Notes under the pieces: model-generated
What the model was told of the DNA's origin: nothing
Seen by the model: the letters and a program-made list of their open reading frames with translations, nothing else
The model's database searches: none
Program-made: the position numbers and the translations under genes
In this document: piece by piece, positions 5,466 through 6,182 of the stretch
How positions within the stretch are numbered: position 1 is the first letter of the stretch
How the letters are laid out: each line of letters opens with the position of its first letter
Assembly (NCBI GenBank): GCA_003232595.1
Contig: QIIJ01000551.1
Location: 1-6,182, forward strand
DNA length: 6,182 nt
Direction: 5' to 3'
DNA from: Aurantimonadaceae bacterium
GTDB lineage: Bacteria; Pseudomonadota; Alphaproteobacteria; Rhizobiales; Rhizobiaceae

Positions 5466-6182
5466 CTATCCAAGATTCAGTTCCTTGAAAAAATCGTTAC
5501 CCTTGTCATCTATGACAATGAAGGCCGGGAAGTTTTTGACATCTATTTTCCAGATGGCTTCCATGCCGAGTTCTTCATATTCCAGCACTTCGACCTTTTT
5601 AATACAATCCTGGGCCAGGCGGGCAGCGGGCCCGCCTATGGAACCCAGATAAAACCCGCCATGGGCTTTACAGGCATCGCGCACTTGGCGGGAGCGATTG
5701 CCTTTGGCAAGCATGACGAGCGACCCGCCAAATGATTGGAACTGATCGACAAAGGCGTCCATCCTGCCTGCGGTTGTTGGGCCAAATGAGCCTGAAGTCA
5801 TGCCTTTTGGTGTTTTGGCAGGCCCGGCATAATAAACAGGGTGGTTTTTCATATAGTCCGGCATAGGTTCGCCAGCCTCAAGGCGGGCACGAATTTTGGC
5901 ATGGGCCAGATCACGGGCAACAACAATTGTCCCCGTCAATGACAGGCGTGTTTTAACCGGATGTCTCGACAATTCTGCAAGGATATCACTCATGGGCTGA
6001 TCAAGATCAATTTCAATGACATTCCCGGAAAGCGTTGATTCTTCAATTTCTGGCATATATCTGGACGGGTCCGTCTCCAGTTGCTCGAGATATATGCCAT
6101 CTTTTGTGATTTTCCCGAGTGCCTGACGGTCAGCTGAACAGGAAACCCCGATCCCAATGGGCAATGATGCACCATGGCGGGG
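5466..6182 (-). CDS. fum: Class I fumarate hydratase (4Fe-4S), C-terminal part; 5' end outside window
   Basis: A TCA-cycle enzyme interconverting fumarate and malate with an oxygen-sensitive 4Fe-4S cluster. The last 238 residues are visible, under half of the usual 500-550; the frame runs off the right edge at 6182. The visible part is the end of the alpha domain plus the whole beta domain. Spacings agree with the residue numbers I recall for the Leishmania enzyme. They are H3 (His334), the likely third cluster ligand C15 in VSCSADR (Cys346), R90 in VARDLAHAK (Arg421), T136 in GPTTAGRMD (Thr467) and K160 in LAKGNRS (Lys491). The exact intervals of 12, 75, 46 and 24 residues make the assignment strong and suggest an active enzyme. 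The stop is TAG at 5468-5466. Which paralogue name (fumA/fumB) applies cannot be said. Confidence 0.95.
   Translation of the reverse strand, partial: PRHGASLPIGIGVSCSADRQALGKITKDGIYLEQLETDPSRYMPEIEESTLSGNVIEIDLDQPMSDILAELSRHPVKTRLSLTGTIVVARDLAHAKIRARLEAGEPMPDYMKNHPVYYAGPAKTPKGMTSGSFGPTTAGRMDAFVDQFQSFGGSLVMLAKGNRSRQVRDACKAHGGFYLGSIGGPAARLAQDCIKKVEVLEYEELGMEAIWKIDVKNFPAFIVIDDKGNDFFKELNLG

Noticed and set aside
5337..5735. Plus-strand ORF of 132 codons overlapping the mrp end
   Set aside because: Mostly antisense to the conserved fumarase C-terminus; no motif or good start.

Overview
The window looks like chromosomal DNA of a Gram-negative bacterium, most likely an alphaproteobacterium of moderate GC content. 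This rests on the style of the Mrp and class I fumarase proteins, the adenylate cyclase-FHA fusion and the Tat-exported multicopper oxidase. The taxonomic call is inference from protein resemblance only. No RNA gene, insertion sequence, CRISPR array or phage gene was seen.

Layout, left to right. (1) Positions 1-2350, minus strand: a two-gene unit. It is a CueO-like periplasmic multicopper oxidase (827-2350) followed by a zinc-lobe medium-chain dehydrogenase/quinone oxidoreductase (1-742, cut by the window edge). A perfect 9-bp-stem hairpin between them contains the likely Shine-Dalgarno of the second gene. (2) Positions 2351-2604: a divergent control region. Facing left is a MerR/CueR-type promoter (19-bp spacer with a 7-7-7 dyad) for the oxidase. 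Facing right is a near-consensus sigma-70 promoter with an inverted repeat in its leader. (3) Positions 2605 to about 2974, plus strand: what that promoter drives is a wreck. Short pieces of a type II NADH dehydrogenase (NDH-2) appear in the correct order but in several frames, with large internal deletions. (4) Positions 2968-3867, minus strand: an intact class III adenylate cyclase with a C-terminal FHA domain, possibly translated from a leaderless mRNA. (5) Positions 3906-4237: about 330 bases with only a doubtful small ORF, an imperfect palindrome and the mrp promoter. (6) Positions 4238-5374, plus strand: Mrp/ApbC, an Fe-S cluster carrier ATPase. (7) Positions 5466-6182, minus strand, convergent: the C-terminal part of a class I (4Fe-4S) fumarate hydratase.

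Functional links. The left part reads as a copper-defence locus: exported copper oxidase under a copper-type MerR-family operator, with an oxidoreductase behind it. The right part pairs an Fe-S carrier with a fumarase that needs an Fe-S cluster, though they are convergent and need not be co-regulated. I found no clear new multi-gene system. The most notable items are the NDH-2 relic behind an intact promoter, the CueR-type operator, and the cyclase with an altered substrate-selecting residue.
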